This document shows positions 41,586 to 52,399 of a DNA stretch of 64,000 nt, in pieces (the first letter of the stretch is position 1; every line of letters starts with the position of its first letter). Below the pieces are notes generated by a model, which did not search any database, was not told where the DNA came from, and worked only from the letters and a program-made list of their open reading frames with translations. The translations under genes were made by a program, and so were the position numbers. Source of the stretch: Symbiodinium natans (taxonomy: Eukaryota; Sar; Dinophyceae; Suessiales; Symbiodiniaceae); NCBI GenBank assembly GCA_905221605.1, contig CAJNDS010000014.1:62001-126000 (forward strand), read 5' to 3'.

Positions 41586-41980
41586 TAGGGAACGAGGGAA
41601 TTCGGTACCGGGTATAGTCCCTTAAGGGGTGCAATGTGGGGAAATGTTCTTCAACCCCATAGAAGGGGGATATAGGGTACCTACTTCCCGGCTACTTCCC
41701 TCACTCCCTTATAAGCGCCAAGTAGCAGCCCGTAGACAAGCCCAAGCCCGCCAAAGGCCGTTTAGCAATCTGAATCGAGCATTAGACCTTATAAACCCGA
41801 AACCCTAAACGCTACAGCCGGCCCTATCCCTAAAACCACAAAACCCCAAAATCCTAAAACCCTAAAACCCCAAACCCTATAAACCCCTGTAAACACCTGA
41901 ACCCCAATGCGCCCTAAACCCTAAACCCTAAACCCTAAACCCTAAGCCCTAAACCCTAAACCCTAAACCCTAAACCCTAA

Positions 41981-42063
41981 ACCTCCGCCTCCTGCGGCAA
42001 GGCGTTGGCCCTGCGCAGCTGCCGCAGGATCGACTCCTGCACCTTCCGGGCGTTCCTGGTGGC
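41981..42063 (-). CDS. strong candidate exon with GTTTAGGG donor
   Basis: The minus strand reads NATRNARKVQESILRQLRRA, then NALPQEAE, ending exactly on GTTTAGGG. Nearly all codons end in G or C. One of the clearest cases where a telomere-like array begins precisely where coding sequence stops. Confidence 0.68.
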
Positions 42064-42079
42064 GTTTCAAGGTTGAGGG

Positions 42080-42560
42080 AAAAGGGTTTAGGGTTTAGGG
42101 TTTAGGGGCGTTTAGGGTTTACAGGGTTTTTAGGGGCTTTAGGGTTTTTTTTTTTCGGGGCTTTAGGGCTTGGGGGTTTTGGGGTTTTTTGGGTTTAGGG
42201 CTTGGTGTTTTTAGGGGTTTCAGGGTTTTTTCCACCCCCTCGGTGTGGGGTTGTTAGATTTTAAACTCAACTCTTCTCCTCGCCCGGAACTCTTCTCCTC
42301 GCCCGGTCTACGCCTCGTTCATCCCTGGAGTGCCCAACTCCAAAATGTGCCTGGGGTGCCAAACTCTAGAATTTTTTTTGGAGTGCCCAACCCCTGGAGT
42401 GCCCAAAGAGTCTCCCTGGAGTGCAAGAGAGGGTGGGGATATTCGAAGTAAAACAATTTAGGGGTTTAGGGGTTTTAGGGGTTGTAGGGTTTTAGGACTT
42501 TTATGATTACGGTTTAGGTTTTGGGGTGTTGGGGCTTTAGGGTTCTAGGGTTTTGGGGGT
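42080..42560. other. degenerate TTTAGGG/GGGGTTTT filler with unique inserts, no gene called
   Basis: Repeats of TTTTAGGGG, plus 42270-42420 with a CTGGAGTGCCCAA motif repeated four times. Confidence 0.5.
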
Positions 42561-42727
42561 TCAGGTTTTAGGGTTTCCTGCAGAGTACTTCTGGAATATA
42601 GCATGTGAGTTACCTCCGCCGTGCCTTCAAGCCCCTGAGCCGTACGTTTAGGGCCGAGCTACACATGTTTCGCCCGAAACCCCAAACACTAAACCCCAAA
42701 CCCTTACTAAACCCTGAACCCCGAAAA

Positions 42728-42818
42728 CCCTAAACCCTAAACCCTAAACCCTAAACCCTAAACCCTAAACCCTAAACCCTAAACCCTAAACCCTAAACCC
42801 TAAACCCTAACCCGAGAC
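42728..42818. repeat. CCCTAAA array
   Basis: Thirteen units. Confidence 0.94.
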
Positions 42819-42965
42819 CTGTAAGGATTTTCTCAGTTTTGCGCCTTCCTAGGCAAGGAATTTCTTGGGGTATAGGGTTTCGGGTGAAGCGTTTAGGGTT
42901 TAGGGTGTCTGTCCTTCGACATCAGGCGATCCCTCCCCCCCCAATCCTTTCGGAAGCCCTGACCT

Positions 42966-43050
42966 GGGATCGACCATGCTGTCCAGGTATGGCTGCAGGG
43001 TGTCCGGCTCGGGCCAGAGCCGGAAGTAGCCTCGGCGCTTGCATGGGTTA
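42966..43050 (-). CDS. strong candidate exon with GTCAGG donor
   Basis: The minus strand reads RRGYFRLWPEPDTLQPYLDS, then MVDPR, ending CCCAG on GTCAGG. Very strong codon bias. Product unknown. Confidence 0.65.
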
Positions 43051-43059
43051 ACGGCTGTC

Positions 43060-43138
43060 CCTAAACCCTAAACCCTAAACCCTAAACCCTAAACCCTAAA
43101 CCCTAAACCCTAAACCCTAAACCCTAAACCCTAAACCT
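43060..43138. repeat. CCCTAAA array
   Basis: Eleven units. Confidence 0.93.
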
Positions 43139-43154
43139 GCCATCAAACGTGAGT

Positions 43155-43262
43155 GAAATCAGCGGCTTCCGTAGGAAGCCCTCGGCTGAGCCCTGTGCGG
43201 ACAGGCCCCCAGGCATAGTGCGTGATGATCCAGAGCCTGCACGGTCAACATTCGCATGCTGG
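43155..43262 (-). CDS. candidate exon, unknown protein
   Basis: The minus strand reads MRMLTVQALDHHALCLGACP, about 33 codons open. Confidence 0.45.
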
Positions 43263-43911
43263 AGACCCTGTAGTCCCTAAACCCTAAACCCTAAACCCTA
43301 AACCCCAAACCCTAAACCCTAAACCCTAAACCTCATCTGTCTCATCCTCGGCAAAAACCGTCAACATCAACACCCTGACCTCTGACTCACACAACCCGAA
43401 CTTTGAACTCGGGCCCCCCCAAACTCCGTCGCACGGTACCATCGTGCACCCCAAGCCCCAGGGTTGAGGGTTTAGGGTAGGGTGTAGGGTTTAGGGTATA
43501 TTGTATAGGGTTTAGGGTTTAGGGTTTAGGGTTTAAAGTTTAAGGTTTAGGGTTTAGGTTTAGGGCTTGAAACCTTAAACCGCGCCGAGAAGCTTCTTTC
43601 TGTGCTCCGCTTCGTTGACCTCAGCTCTTCACAACTTCGTTTCCACGAGCTCGACATGCTCGCGGGTCTTAGCAGGGAATTTCGGACTTAAAGGGTACAC
43701 ATACAACATTCGTTCTTCGTCGAGAACTTAGATAACGGAATTGGGTACCCTCTATCCCCACCAAGGCACGCATTATGTAATCGTAACTCGCAAAATATGT
43801 ACGAACGTGATTGCGAACTACTTGAGAAAATGACCCTGGACCGTGTAGAACCCTTAGGGCAAGGAATTCTATCGGATCCCAAATCCCAAATTCCCTAGTA
43901 AGAACCCGTAG

Positions 43912-44002
43912 GTTGCAGGTGTGTCACGACATCCATCTTGTCGTACTTCAGCTGAAGCATCTCATAGCCTCTGGACAAGATGTGTGGCAGCTGCCATTTA
44001 GT
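43912..44002 (-). CDS. strong candidate exon
   Basis: The minus strand reads LPHILSRGYEMLQLKYDKMD, then VVTHLQ. The antisense plus frame is also open but poorly biased. Confidence 0.58.
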
Positions 44003-44294
44003 TGGGCACACTTGTGCGTCCGCACAGAAGAAGAGGTTTCGAGACTAGAGGGCTCGGAGGGCGGAGGGTGGGAGCTGCATCATCCCCTTTTATTGTTGAG
44101 ATGGGTGCCGGTGGTGATCATCAAGCCCATAAGTGGGGGGGCCCTCATGGTCAGGTCGACCCTTTGAGCAGCCACAAAACCCTGCACCTTGAAGAACCTT
44201 GTCCCTGCAATCCCTGCTTTGTCCAGTTCTGGCGGGTGGGGGAACTAGCGGGAATGCACTGCGGCTAGTAGCATCTGAGGGAACAGCTATTTGC

Positions 44295-44368
44295 TCCTAA
44301 ACCCTAAACCCTAAACCCTAAACCCTAAACCCTAAACCCTAAACCCTAAACCCTAAACCCTAAACCCT
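44295..44368. repeat. CCCTAAA array
   Basis: Ten units. Confidence 0.93.
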
Positions 44369-44379
44369 GTAAACCGGAA

Positions 44380-44632
44380 GGACTGAGAATCGGGGATCAC
44401 CAAGCCTGCAGCGCCTGCAGGGACTTTTGGCTCACATGCTTTAAAGAAATGACGTTGTCTTAGGGGCTGGGTACCCTAACCCAAAAAAAATGTTAGCCTT
44501 CTATTTGTGATAGGATTATGTAGAACCAAAAATCTTAGAGGTTGACTGCCCAGCCCCTAAGTCGTTGTAGAACCTACGGAACCTCGTCAACATCTTCAAA
44601 TGAAACCCGGAATCGCCAGCTCGATACATGGG
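44380..44632 (-). CDS. two-exon fragment interrupted by a family D element
   Basis: Minus: RAGDSGFHLKMLTRFRRFYN up to the element, and SLKHVSQKSLQALQAW after it, ending on a GTGATCC donor. Excising the element and one ACAACG copy joins the two in frame. A canonical GT-AG alternative (donor GTTCTAC) is also in phase but gives a less biased downstream frame, so the true junction is undecided. Confidence 0.5.
44459..44561. mobile_element. family D introner-like element
   Basis: Ends CTTAGGGGCTGGGTACCC and GCCCAGCCCCTAAG. CGTTGT occurs at 44453-44458 and, one base out, at 44563-44568. Confidence 0.82.
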
Positions 44633-44639
44633 GGGTCTC

Positions 44640-45740
44640 CCAGATTTAGGGGGTCCCCCCAATACAGGTTAAAGGTTTAGGGTTCCGGCTTACCCCAAAA
44701 GAGTATAAGGCGCCTATTTTCGTAACCCCCACAAAGCGCACACACACACACACACACCCTACTATTGGAAGCAACTACCATCAGCCTACCTCACGTCCCA
44801 GGGCGGCGGCCCAGGACGAGGTTAACAGACTCCGCCCCTTGGCTACGAGAAGTCAGACTTGGTCTACACAGGTTTGAGGCTCAGGGGGCAAAATTGGTGA
44901 CTTTGGTTTACCCTAAACCCTAAACCCTAAACCCTAAACCCCTGAACCCTAAACCCTAAACCCTAAACCCTAAACCTCCTGAATTCAAAACATATATATC
45001 GGCCAGTATGTACTCGCAGGCCGACAACCCTAAACCCCAAAACCCTAAACCCTAAACCCGAACCCCCTACTTTGCTTACCTGGAGTGTCTTGTACAAACT
45101 CCTTAGGTCAGGAGATCTGCCTTGCCGGGTAAAAAAAAACACGCATACATGGATTGATTTCTTTACCCTATTTGGGCGTACAGGGTAGTAGAGGCAGGGT
45201 TTAAGTTTGGGGTGTAGGGTACAGGGTCAGAGAAGAGCTCTCTGATGCACGATGTGCCAAAGAGTCAGATAAGGGTTCAGGGCATTCGGGGCTGAGGGTC
45301 AATTAACCCGGGCCCCGACCCGAAACCCTAAACCGAACAGCCCTCAAAAGTCTCCTGTTGCATGGACTGACAACCGACAAATCCGAAAAATGGCCCAGCG
45401 CAGACAGGACGAAGAGAACATGGGGTAGGCTCTTCATTATAGAGCTCCGGTCAATGTGTGCAGGGTTCCTTTTCTAAATACTGTTGGGCGCATGTAGAGG
45501 GTGTCCTTGGGGATGTTTACAGCGGGTTTAGGGTTTAGGGTTTAGGGTTTAGGGCTTGTTTAGGGTACCCAGAAGGTTACCCTAGCCAGGATTTTCAAGC
45601 ACTGAGGGTTCCTAAGCCCCCAAGGCCTAAACCCTGATGCCAAAACCCTAAACCCTCAACCCTAAGCCCTGAAGCCTAAACCCTAAACTCCTAACCCTAA
45701 ACCCTAAACCCCTAACCCTAAACCCTAAACCCCAAAAAGC
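44640..45740. other. mixed unique sequence and short arrays, no gene called
   Basis: Several islands of 60-120 bp without a clearly preferred frame, a CA microsatellite (44739-44757) and short CCCTAAA arrays. Confidence 0.4.
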
Positions 45741-45744
45741 CGGC

Positions 45745-45835
45745 AGCCCTAGACCCGAAAGCCCAAGGTGGCCAGGCTGCCAGTTTTCAGAACTCCAAGC
45801 ACGTGCTCCAGCACCTGCTGCCAAACACAAAAATC
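45745..45835 (-). CDS. strong candidate exon with GTCTAGGG donor
   Basis: The minus strand reads VWQQVLEHVLGVLKTGSLAT, then LGFR, ending on GTCTAGGG, a telomere-like donor. Good bias. Confidence 0.58.
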
Positions 45836-45839
45836 TGGG

Positions 45840-45960
45840 GGTTTAGGGTTTAGGGTTTAGGGTTTAGGGTTTAGGGTTTAGGGTTTAGGGTTTAGGGTTT
45901 AGGGTTTAGGGTTTAGGGTTTGGGGTTTAGGCTTTGGGGCTTAGGGTTTAGGGTTTAGGG
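45840..45960. repeat. TTTAGGG array
   Basis: Eleven units, then degenerate ones. Confidence 0.93.
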
Positions 45961-45971
45961 CTTCGAAGATT

Positions 45972-46240
45972 AGGGTCATGTTGGGCAAGAGCCCGAAACA
46001 TGGAAGGGGCCGTAATGTGGAGAATTCCCCATGTGCTTCAGCTCTTGGGCGCCCAAGGTACGGTTTAGGGAGGGCCCTATCTTAGTTGCTCAATTCATAG
46101 GCCCCCCCAAAAAAGTGTACACTTTCAGTTCTATAGGGGGTTCTAGTATGCCAAAAAGAGTACAGTGTAGCCATTCAGCTACTAAGCTATTGCGTAATCC
46201 CTCAAAGGGTATACATATATATATATATATGTATATATGT
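45972..46240 (-). CDS. two-exon fragment spliced across a family C element
   Basis: The downstream exon (about 45972-46080), after the element end ACTAAG, reads SLNRTLGAQELKHMGNSPHY, open 35 codons. Upstream, the minus strand reads FEGLRNSL, ending TTA on GTAGCTG inside the element. GT-AG removal keeps the frame open. The upstream part is short and borders a TA microsatellite. Confidence 0.5.
46081..46186. mobile_element. family C introner-like element, duplication CTAT
   Basis: Ends CTTAGTTGCTCAATTCATA and CATTCAGCTACTAAG; CTAT at 46077-46080 and 46187-46190. 106 bp, no internal array. Confidence 0.9.
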
Positions 46241-46357
46241 ATATACATATATTTTCTTTGTAGGGCCCTCATTTCCTTCCCTACTAAGAACCAGGGGGTC
46301 TTGGCCATTGGTGGTCTTGAGCTTGCTGGCCTTATGTGTTGCTTTAGGCCAAAAACC

Positions 46358-46382
46358 CCCCCCCCCCCCCCCCCCCCCCCCT
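46358..46382. repeat. run of C
   Basis: PolyC of about 24 bp. Confidence 0.96.
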
Positions 46383-46474
46383 CCCAACAGCTAGAAGCCT
46401 TCGCCGCATGAGCACTACATTGCCTCAAAACCCTGAACCCTAAACCCTAAACCCTAAACCCTAAACCCTAAACC

Positions 46475-46512
<38 letters not shown>

Positions 46513-46515
46513 CCT

Positions 46516-46586
46516 AGATTTGCAATGCCGCCTCGCCCCAGCCGTTGCAACGTCGGACGATGGGCTCCGCGGCAGGGGTATCCTGT
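46516..46586 (-). CDS. strong candidate exon
   Basis: The minus strand reads DTPAAEPIVRRCNGWGEAAL, ending near a CTAGGG boundary. Strong bias. Confidence 0.56.
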
Positions 46587-46992
46587 GTTTAGGGTTTAGG
46601 GCTTGGGGTTTTAGGGCTTAGGGTTTGAGGTCTAGGGTTTTAGGGTTTAGGGTTTGGGGTTTGGGGTTTAGGGTTTAGGGTTAAGGCAATTCAGGGTTTA
46701 GGGTTTGCTTCTGGGGGTCCGACGTCTAGGACTTTAGGGGGCCAGGTAAAAAGTGCACACTTCATTTGGAATGGAGGCCCGATTACAGCCATGAACCTGC
46801 AAACTGCTGCTTCACAACCATCGAAAAAAAACAAAAACCGAAAGAATCCCCTACAAACCTAAACATCCTACACATCCTAAACATCCTAAACATCCCAAGC
46901 CCCAGCACCAAGGGCCCTGAACGGCAAACTCCAGACAGCCCCAAACCCTAAGCCCCTTGAAGCGAAACAAAAGCAATCCGCATCAACACCGA

Positions 46993-47112
46993 CTTCGTAG
47001 CCCAGAAACCACAGTATAAGGAGGGTACCTGTATCTTTTTGAATTGGGGCTGGTTTCACAAAAAGGAAACTTGAACGAGAAGAAGGGAAAAGGGCACCAC
47101 TGGGCTGACAAA
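46993..47112. mobile_element. family B' element
   Basis: CTTCGTAGCCCAGAAACC and GGGCACCACTGGGCTGACAAA; flanks CCGA and CCGC. Confidence 0.68.
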
Positions 47113-47124
47113 CCGCAAGGTTTG

Positions 47125-47250
47125 TGCCTAAACCCTAAACCCTAAACCCTAAACCCTAAACCCTAAACCCTAAACCCTAAACCCTAAGCCCTAAGCCCTA
47201 AGCCCTAAGCCCTAAGCCCTAAACCCTAAACCCTAAACCCTAAACCCTGC
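47125..47250. repeat. CCCTAAA array with a CCCTAAG block inside
   Basis: About seventeen units; five consecutive ones read CCCTAAG. Confidence 0.94.
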
Positions 47251-47336
47251 CTCGGAAAAGGCCCGCAGAAGCAGCTTCTTCCCTCCGCCCAGGAGGGTCA
47301 GCTGCTCCTCGAGGTTCGTGCCTTTGAGGGTTTATG
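47249..47336 (-). CDS. strong candidate exon with GTTTAGGG donor
   Basis: The minus strand reads LKGTNLEEQLTLLGGGKKLL, then LRAFSEA, running into GTTTAGGG. Nearly all codons end in G or C. Helical; product unknown. Confidence 0.66.
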
Positions 47337-47589
47337 GGCTGTTTAGGGTTTAGGGTTTAGGGTTTAGGGTTTAGGGTTTAGGGTTTAGGGTGTAGGGTTT
47401 AGGGTTTAGGGTTGAGGGGGATGCAGGGGGTTTAGGCCACAGTCCAAAGCATGCCTTCCGTACTCGTCAACACTTTGCTCCTGCCGGTTGTGAATCCTGA
47501 TTCCTACCCTTAAACCCGAATTCCGTTTGAAGCCCACAGCTGTAAACCCTAAACCTGGCAGACCCTAAACTCAAGACCCTATAACAAAA

Positions 47590-47662
47590 CAAATGCCGAT
47601 GAGATGAGGGCGCCTGGCACTCGCAAGTCTAGCAGCTGATGGCCTGCACACAAGCACCCACA
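47590..47662 (-). CDS. candidate exon with TTGTGTGCAG acceptor
   Basis: The minus strand reads HQLLDLRVPGALISSAFVLL and then a stop. Confidence 0.52.
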
Positions 47663-47669
47663 GCAAAGT

Positions 47670-47752
47670 AGGTTTAGGGTTTAGGGTTTAGGGTTTAGGG
47701 TTTAGGGTTTAGGGTTTAGGGTTTAGGGTTTAGGGTTTAGGGTTTAGGGTTG
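47670..47752. repeat. TTTAGGG array
   Basis: Twelve units. Confidence 0.94.
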
Positions 47753-48239
47753 AGTCACATTGAGGGTTGAGGGTTGAGGGTGTAGGGCTAATAGGCCTTT
47801 TGGCACTTTGGGGTCCCTCCTGTGGGGGAGGGGTGGGGGTTATCGTGCGAAGTTTTTTCTGGCTTAAGGCTTACGGGGCCATGAGACCAGGGAAACTCCA
47901 AGCCCTAAACCCTAAACCCTAAACCCCAAACCCTAAATCCTAAATCCTAAACCCTAAACCCTAAACTGACGTGTCAAGGGGCCTGCAGCGAGCACCTCCT
48001 TGACCGTTGGCCTGTCCGGCCTGAGGGGCTAGGGTTTAGGGTTTAGGGTTTAGGGTTTAGGGTTTAGGGTTTCGGATGTAGGGTTTAGGGTTTAGGATGT
48101 AGGATTTAAGGTTTAGGGTTCAAGGTGTTAGGATGTAGGGTTTAGGGTTTAGGGCTACGGATCGGGTTTGGGCTTCTCCAGCGCTATCCCGGATGCGTTC
48201 TCCGTCATAGTTGCAGGGCGAGCTTCTGGGCTTCGGATC

Positions 48240-48395
48240 CCTCAACCCGAGACCCCTAAACCCTACACCCCTAAAACCCCTAAACCCCTAAAACCTAAAT
48301 CCCTTAAACCCCTAAAACCCCTAAATCCCTGCAACCCTTAAACCCCTAAACCCTTAAACCCCTAAACCCTTAAACCCCTGAACCCCGAAGCCACT
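48240..48395. repeat. CCCCTAAA / CCCTTAAA octamer array
   Basis: Octameric variants, degenerate. Confidence 0.85.
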
Positions 48396-48401
48396 GAACC
48401 C

Positions 48402-48475
48402 GCAGCTCCACATCTTCAGCCGAGCCGCAGGGGCGCTGAGGCCGCGGAGTGCCCTCCGCCATCGCCAGACCTAAG
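48402..48475 (-). CDS. candidate exon, unknown protein
   Basis: The minus strand reads LAMAEGTPRPQRPCGSAEDV, then ELR, on a GTTCAG donor. Strong bias. Confidence 0.55.
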
Positions 48476-48874
48476 GTTTAGGGTTTGGGGTTTAGGGTTT
48501 AGGGTCTAGGGTTTGGGGTTTAGGGTTTAGGGTCTAGGGTTTGGGGCTTAGGGTTTAGGGTTTAGGGCTTCGGGTTTAGGGCTTCGGGTTTAGGGTTTGG
48601 GGTTTAGGCACGTGCACTCAGGCAGGGCGGTCCAAAGTCTGTGATCCGCCTGCACTTGCAGATGGCGTGTGAGATAGAAGAGAACTACAGAAAAGCATCC
48701 CATATGTTTAGGGATTTAGGGGTTTAGGGTTTAAGGTTTAGGGCTAGGGTTTAGGGTCTTGGGGTTTAGGGTTTAGGGTTGAATGCACGGTTCTCCAGGG
48801 TTTGGAGGGGTAGGCTTTAGTGTTTAGGATTAGGGTTCGGGGCTTACGGCGGCAGCAGAAGGAACATATCTTAG

Positions 48875-48976
48875 CTTTGGAGTAGACCCTAGAAAAAGAA
48901 GTATATACTTTTTAGGTATAAGTAGCTATAATAGGAACCCAGCACCAAAAAAAGCATTACAGTATAGCACTCCAAG
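48875..48976. mobile_element. family G introner-like element
   Basis: CTTTGGAGTAGACC and CACTCCAAG ends; the body (TATACTTTTTAGGTATAAGT) is nearly identical to the copy that forms intron 2 of the 61.76-63.98 kb gene. Confidence 0.85.
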
Positions 48977-48979
48977 ACC

Positions 48980-50470
48980 CGGATAATTTATTCCCATAAA
49001 TACTTGGCCCCCTGGGTCTTGCAAGCGAGGCGCTGGAACAACGACTCAAACACCCCGGGGCTCTCCTGGTGGCTGACCTCAGCTCCAGTTCAGGTCACCC
49101 TCCTAAACCCTAAAGCCTGAACCCTACTTCGCCCTAAGCCTTACTAAGCCCTCAGCGCAATTAGACCCAAGAGAAACCGGGGAATAACAAGGGTGCCCTT
49201 CTTTTGGTTCAAAGGGGTGTATATAAACAGGCAACCTAAGCCCTGAAAGAAGGGGAATGAGGCCCTACTCGGGGTGCCAGCCAATAGCATGCGTGGGGTT
49301 TACGGGCATGCTTGAAGGCAAGGCTGTACCCCATGGAGAAACAGACCGGTGAACGGGTGAGGAGGAGCTCTTGCAACCCTTAACCCTTAAGGCCCTTAAA
49401 CCCTAAACCCCAAACCCCAAAACCCTAAACCCTGGACCGATCATTCTGCCCAACCCCTACAACCTGAACATCCTTGCCAACCCTGAAGTGCTTTGCCTCA
49501 AGACACCCCAACCCAATAACCCCAAACCCAGTAACCCTAACCCCTAAACTCCTGAACCCTAAACCCTAAACCCTAAACTCCTGAACCCTAAACCCCAAAC
49601 CCTAAACCCAATGTCCGAGCTCCTCTGCAAGCCAGAACCCGAAATCCTAAATTCCGCGAGTATCAGAATACTGTCTAGGCACTATAATACACAAAATGCC
49701 CAAATGCTCTACTACACCAAGGCTACTATTTGCTTAAGACCCTCCCCAAAAAAACACACACAATAATAATAATAAGAATAATAATAATACTAAAAATAAC
49801 AATAACAATAAAAGTAGAACATTCTTCCTTACAAGGGCAATGTAGGCAGTATTACCTTTCATGTTTCGGGGGGGGGGGCTTCTTAGTCCATCCCGTAGTA
49901 AGTCAAAGGCAGCCGAAGTACCGGTCGGATGCGGCCGTCACTGGTGAGGCAGATGCTGAGACTCTTGGTAGACTCGTCTAAGCCTGTTGGTCTCATGGGC
50001 GGGGATTGGGGAGGGGGGGGGGGGGTCTCCGTTTTGGTGGCTCAAAACTTAAACAAAACTCGACACCCTAAACCCTCTTACCATGGGTGGGGGTCCTTTG
50101 GCCCCATACCCTAAACCCTCTATCTACCATGATTGCGGGTCCTTTGGCCCCATACCCTAAACCCTCTATATACCACGATTGGGGGTCTTTTGGCCCCATA
50201 CCCTAAACCCTCTATACCCGAATTCCCGAAACCCTCTATACCTTAAAACCCTAAAACCTTAAACCCTAAACCCTAAACCATGATTGGGGGTCCTTTGGCG
50301 CCATAACGATTGGAACCACACACTTCGACGGGTGGGCCGTGTTCAGGGCTTGGGCGATTTCGAGTTGCAGGGCTCGGGCTTTCAAGGTTAAAGGGGTTTA
50401 GGGTTTAGGGTTTAGGGTTTAGGGTTTAGGGTTTAGGGTTTAGGGTTTAGGGCTAGGGTTTAAGGCTTAG
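48980..50470. other. mostly unnamed sequence, arrays and a 49.72-49.91 kb family F-like element
   Basis: CTACTATTTGCTTAAGACC at 49718 matches family F. An ATA microsatellite and a G run follow. 50060-50300 holds four copies of a unit with GGGTCCTTTGGCCCCATACC. A family B-like fragment lies at 49163-49290. No exon is firmly supported. Confidence 0.45.
50400..50455. repeat. TTTAGGG array
   Basis: Eight units. Confidence 0.92.
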
Positions 50471-50479
50471 GTATTCATG

Positions 50480-51530
50480 CTATTCAACTTGCTGTTATCA
50501 TATTTGTGGCCCTGCGCTCTGAGGATGGGGCAGGTGAACTCCGGCATCTGGGAAGGCCATCCTGGGGCCAGAGCATGGGCTGAGGAGCCGAGGGATTTTA
50601 GGGGTTTTCTTAACATTGCAAAACGCCAAAGGGGGTTTTTTAACGTTAAAAAAAACCCGAAACGCCAAATGGGGTGTTTTAACGTTAAAAACCCTGAGGA
50701 GCTGACGGATTTTGGCTCGGTTCCATTGTGAAGGGATGCTTGTATATATATATATATAATACATATATATATATATATATTTGTATTTATTTTTCTTTGG
50801 GGGGGGGGGGAGTATGCTACTCAATCAATACGACCCCGAAGCGAAAATCGACACCATGTGAGGTTTCGGCTTCATGGTGGACTCCTTGTACCTGTATTGC
50901 TCGTCTTCTTGTGAGGACAGGCATGCCTTTGGCTGGGACTATGCAGACATGATGATATCTTTCTGCTGCTCTCTTTGCACTCCTTACTCTTGTAGGGTTC
51001 TTCTGGCATAGTCACACCAAACCTCAAATCTTGTCCGGTGCCGTCCCCTCATGCCAATAAGCGGGCAAGTCACGCGTCAGCATGTCCTTGGTGGCAGCCC
51101 TAAACCCTAAACCCTAAACCCTACACCCTAAACCTGAAACCCTAAACACTAAACCCAAAGACGGCACTGAGCTGCGAGCGCCACTTCTCACTGAAGAGTT
51201 GGTTGAAGCATGGAGTTGAAGGTTTACCTTAACAACCCCAAACCTACCGTGTTTTGGTAGGTTACCTAGGAAGCCTATAAGGGGGTTCTATAGTCATAAC
51301 CTGCAAAACAAGTAGGTTTTGCGTTCTTGAGGTAGGGTTGGGACTTTAGAGGGTTTAGGAACAGGGCCCTGGATGTGGGTGTGCCATTGTGCAGAAGGGC
51401 TACGACTTGCGGTTCGTAGGCCCATTGCCCGTTCAGATGGAGGAAGCGATCTTGCACTCGATAGGACCTGGTGTGAGTAAAGGTACCTTTCTTAAGGGTT
51501 ACTTGTCTCACTGGGGACCCAAAGCACGAA
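50480..51530. other. unique sequence with TA and G runs, exons possible
   Basis: 50600-50700 repeats a unit with GGGTTTTTTAACGTTAAAAA. 50740-50812 is TA plus a G run. 51280-51510 is open on minus for 78 codons (ending in TCFAGYDYRTPL), but 51255-51310 looks element-derived, so it is not called. Confidence 0.4.
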
Positions 51531-51954
51531 GCTCCTGACCGCCAAAACCCTAAACCCGAACCCTAAACCCTAAACCCTATCCCCTACACCACTTCCACAT
51601 GGCGGCTAAGGTGACCCTACGTCGCGGGCCGACCCCACGTGGGGCCCGACTGAAGCACCCGAAGGTACCCACATAGGGAATCCCCTGAAAGGGCTCTCAA
51701 TAAAGGGTACCCTTTTTTCGGAAACCCCAACCCATGTAGCTCAGGTACAATCCCCTATTTGGGGCTAACGCACTTTTTCAGGAATGAGTTTCATGACTCG
51801 CAATGCCGGACTCGTCGGCGTGCCTTGGACGTGACCCTCCCTGCGAAACCTTCCAAGCCCTAAATCGTCCGCCCTAAGCCCTAAGCCCTAAACCCCAAAC
51901 CCTACACCCTGAACCCTGAGCCGCAGCAAAGCCCGTGACAAACTTGAGAACCCT

Positions 51955-52090
51955 TACACCCTTCAACCCTTCAACCCTTAAACGCTTAAACCCTTAAACC
52001 CTTAAACCCTTAAACGCTTAAACCCTTAAACCCTTAACCCCTTAAACCCTTAAAACCCTTAAGCCCTTAAAACCTTCAACCCTTAAACCC
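51955..52090. repeat. CCCTTAAA octamer array
   Basis: About fifteen units of AAACCCTT with AAACGCTT variants. Confidence 0.92.
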
Positions 52091-52198
52091 TGATCGGGCC
52101 AACGACGCCCCACCAAGAAGCCGCCCTCTCCAGGACGTAGCCGAACCGATCCAATGCGCTTCGGAAGAGGTCCACGCCCTCTGAGGAGTCCTTTCTCG
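52083..52198 (-). CDS. strong candidate exon
   Basis: The minus strand reads KDSSEGVDLFRSALDRFGYV, then LERAASWWGVVGPI, 38 codons, ending on GGTTTAAGG. Strong bias; helical. Product unknown. Confidence 0.65.
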
Positions 52199-52300
52199 GA
52201 ACGTTCTCTTGGGGCTTCGGGTTTAGTTTGGGTTTAGGGTGTAATTAGGGTTCATGGGATTAGGGCTTAGGGTTTAGGGAAATGGGGTTAAGGGTGGGTG

Positions 52301-52345
52301 TTTTTTTTTTTTTTTTTTTTTTTTGGGGGGGGGGGGGGGGGGGGC
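52301..52345. repeat. T run followed by G run
   Basis: About 24 T, then 20 G. Confidence 0.97.
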
Positions 52346-52399
52346 TCCAAACTCTTGGAATCTTGGTAGCTTACCAAGTCACCGCTCCAGAACTCAATG

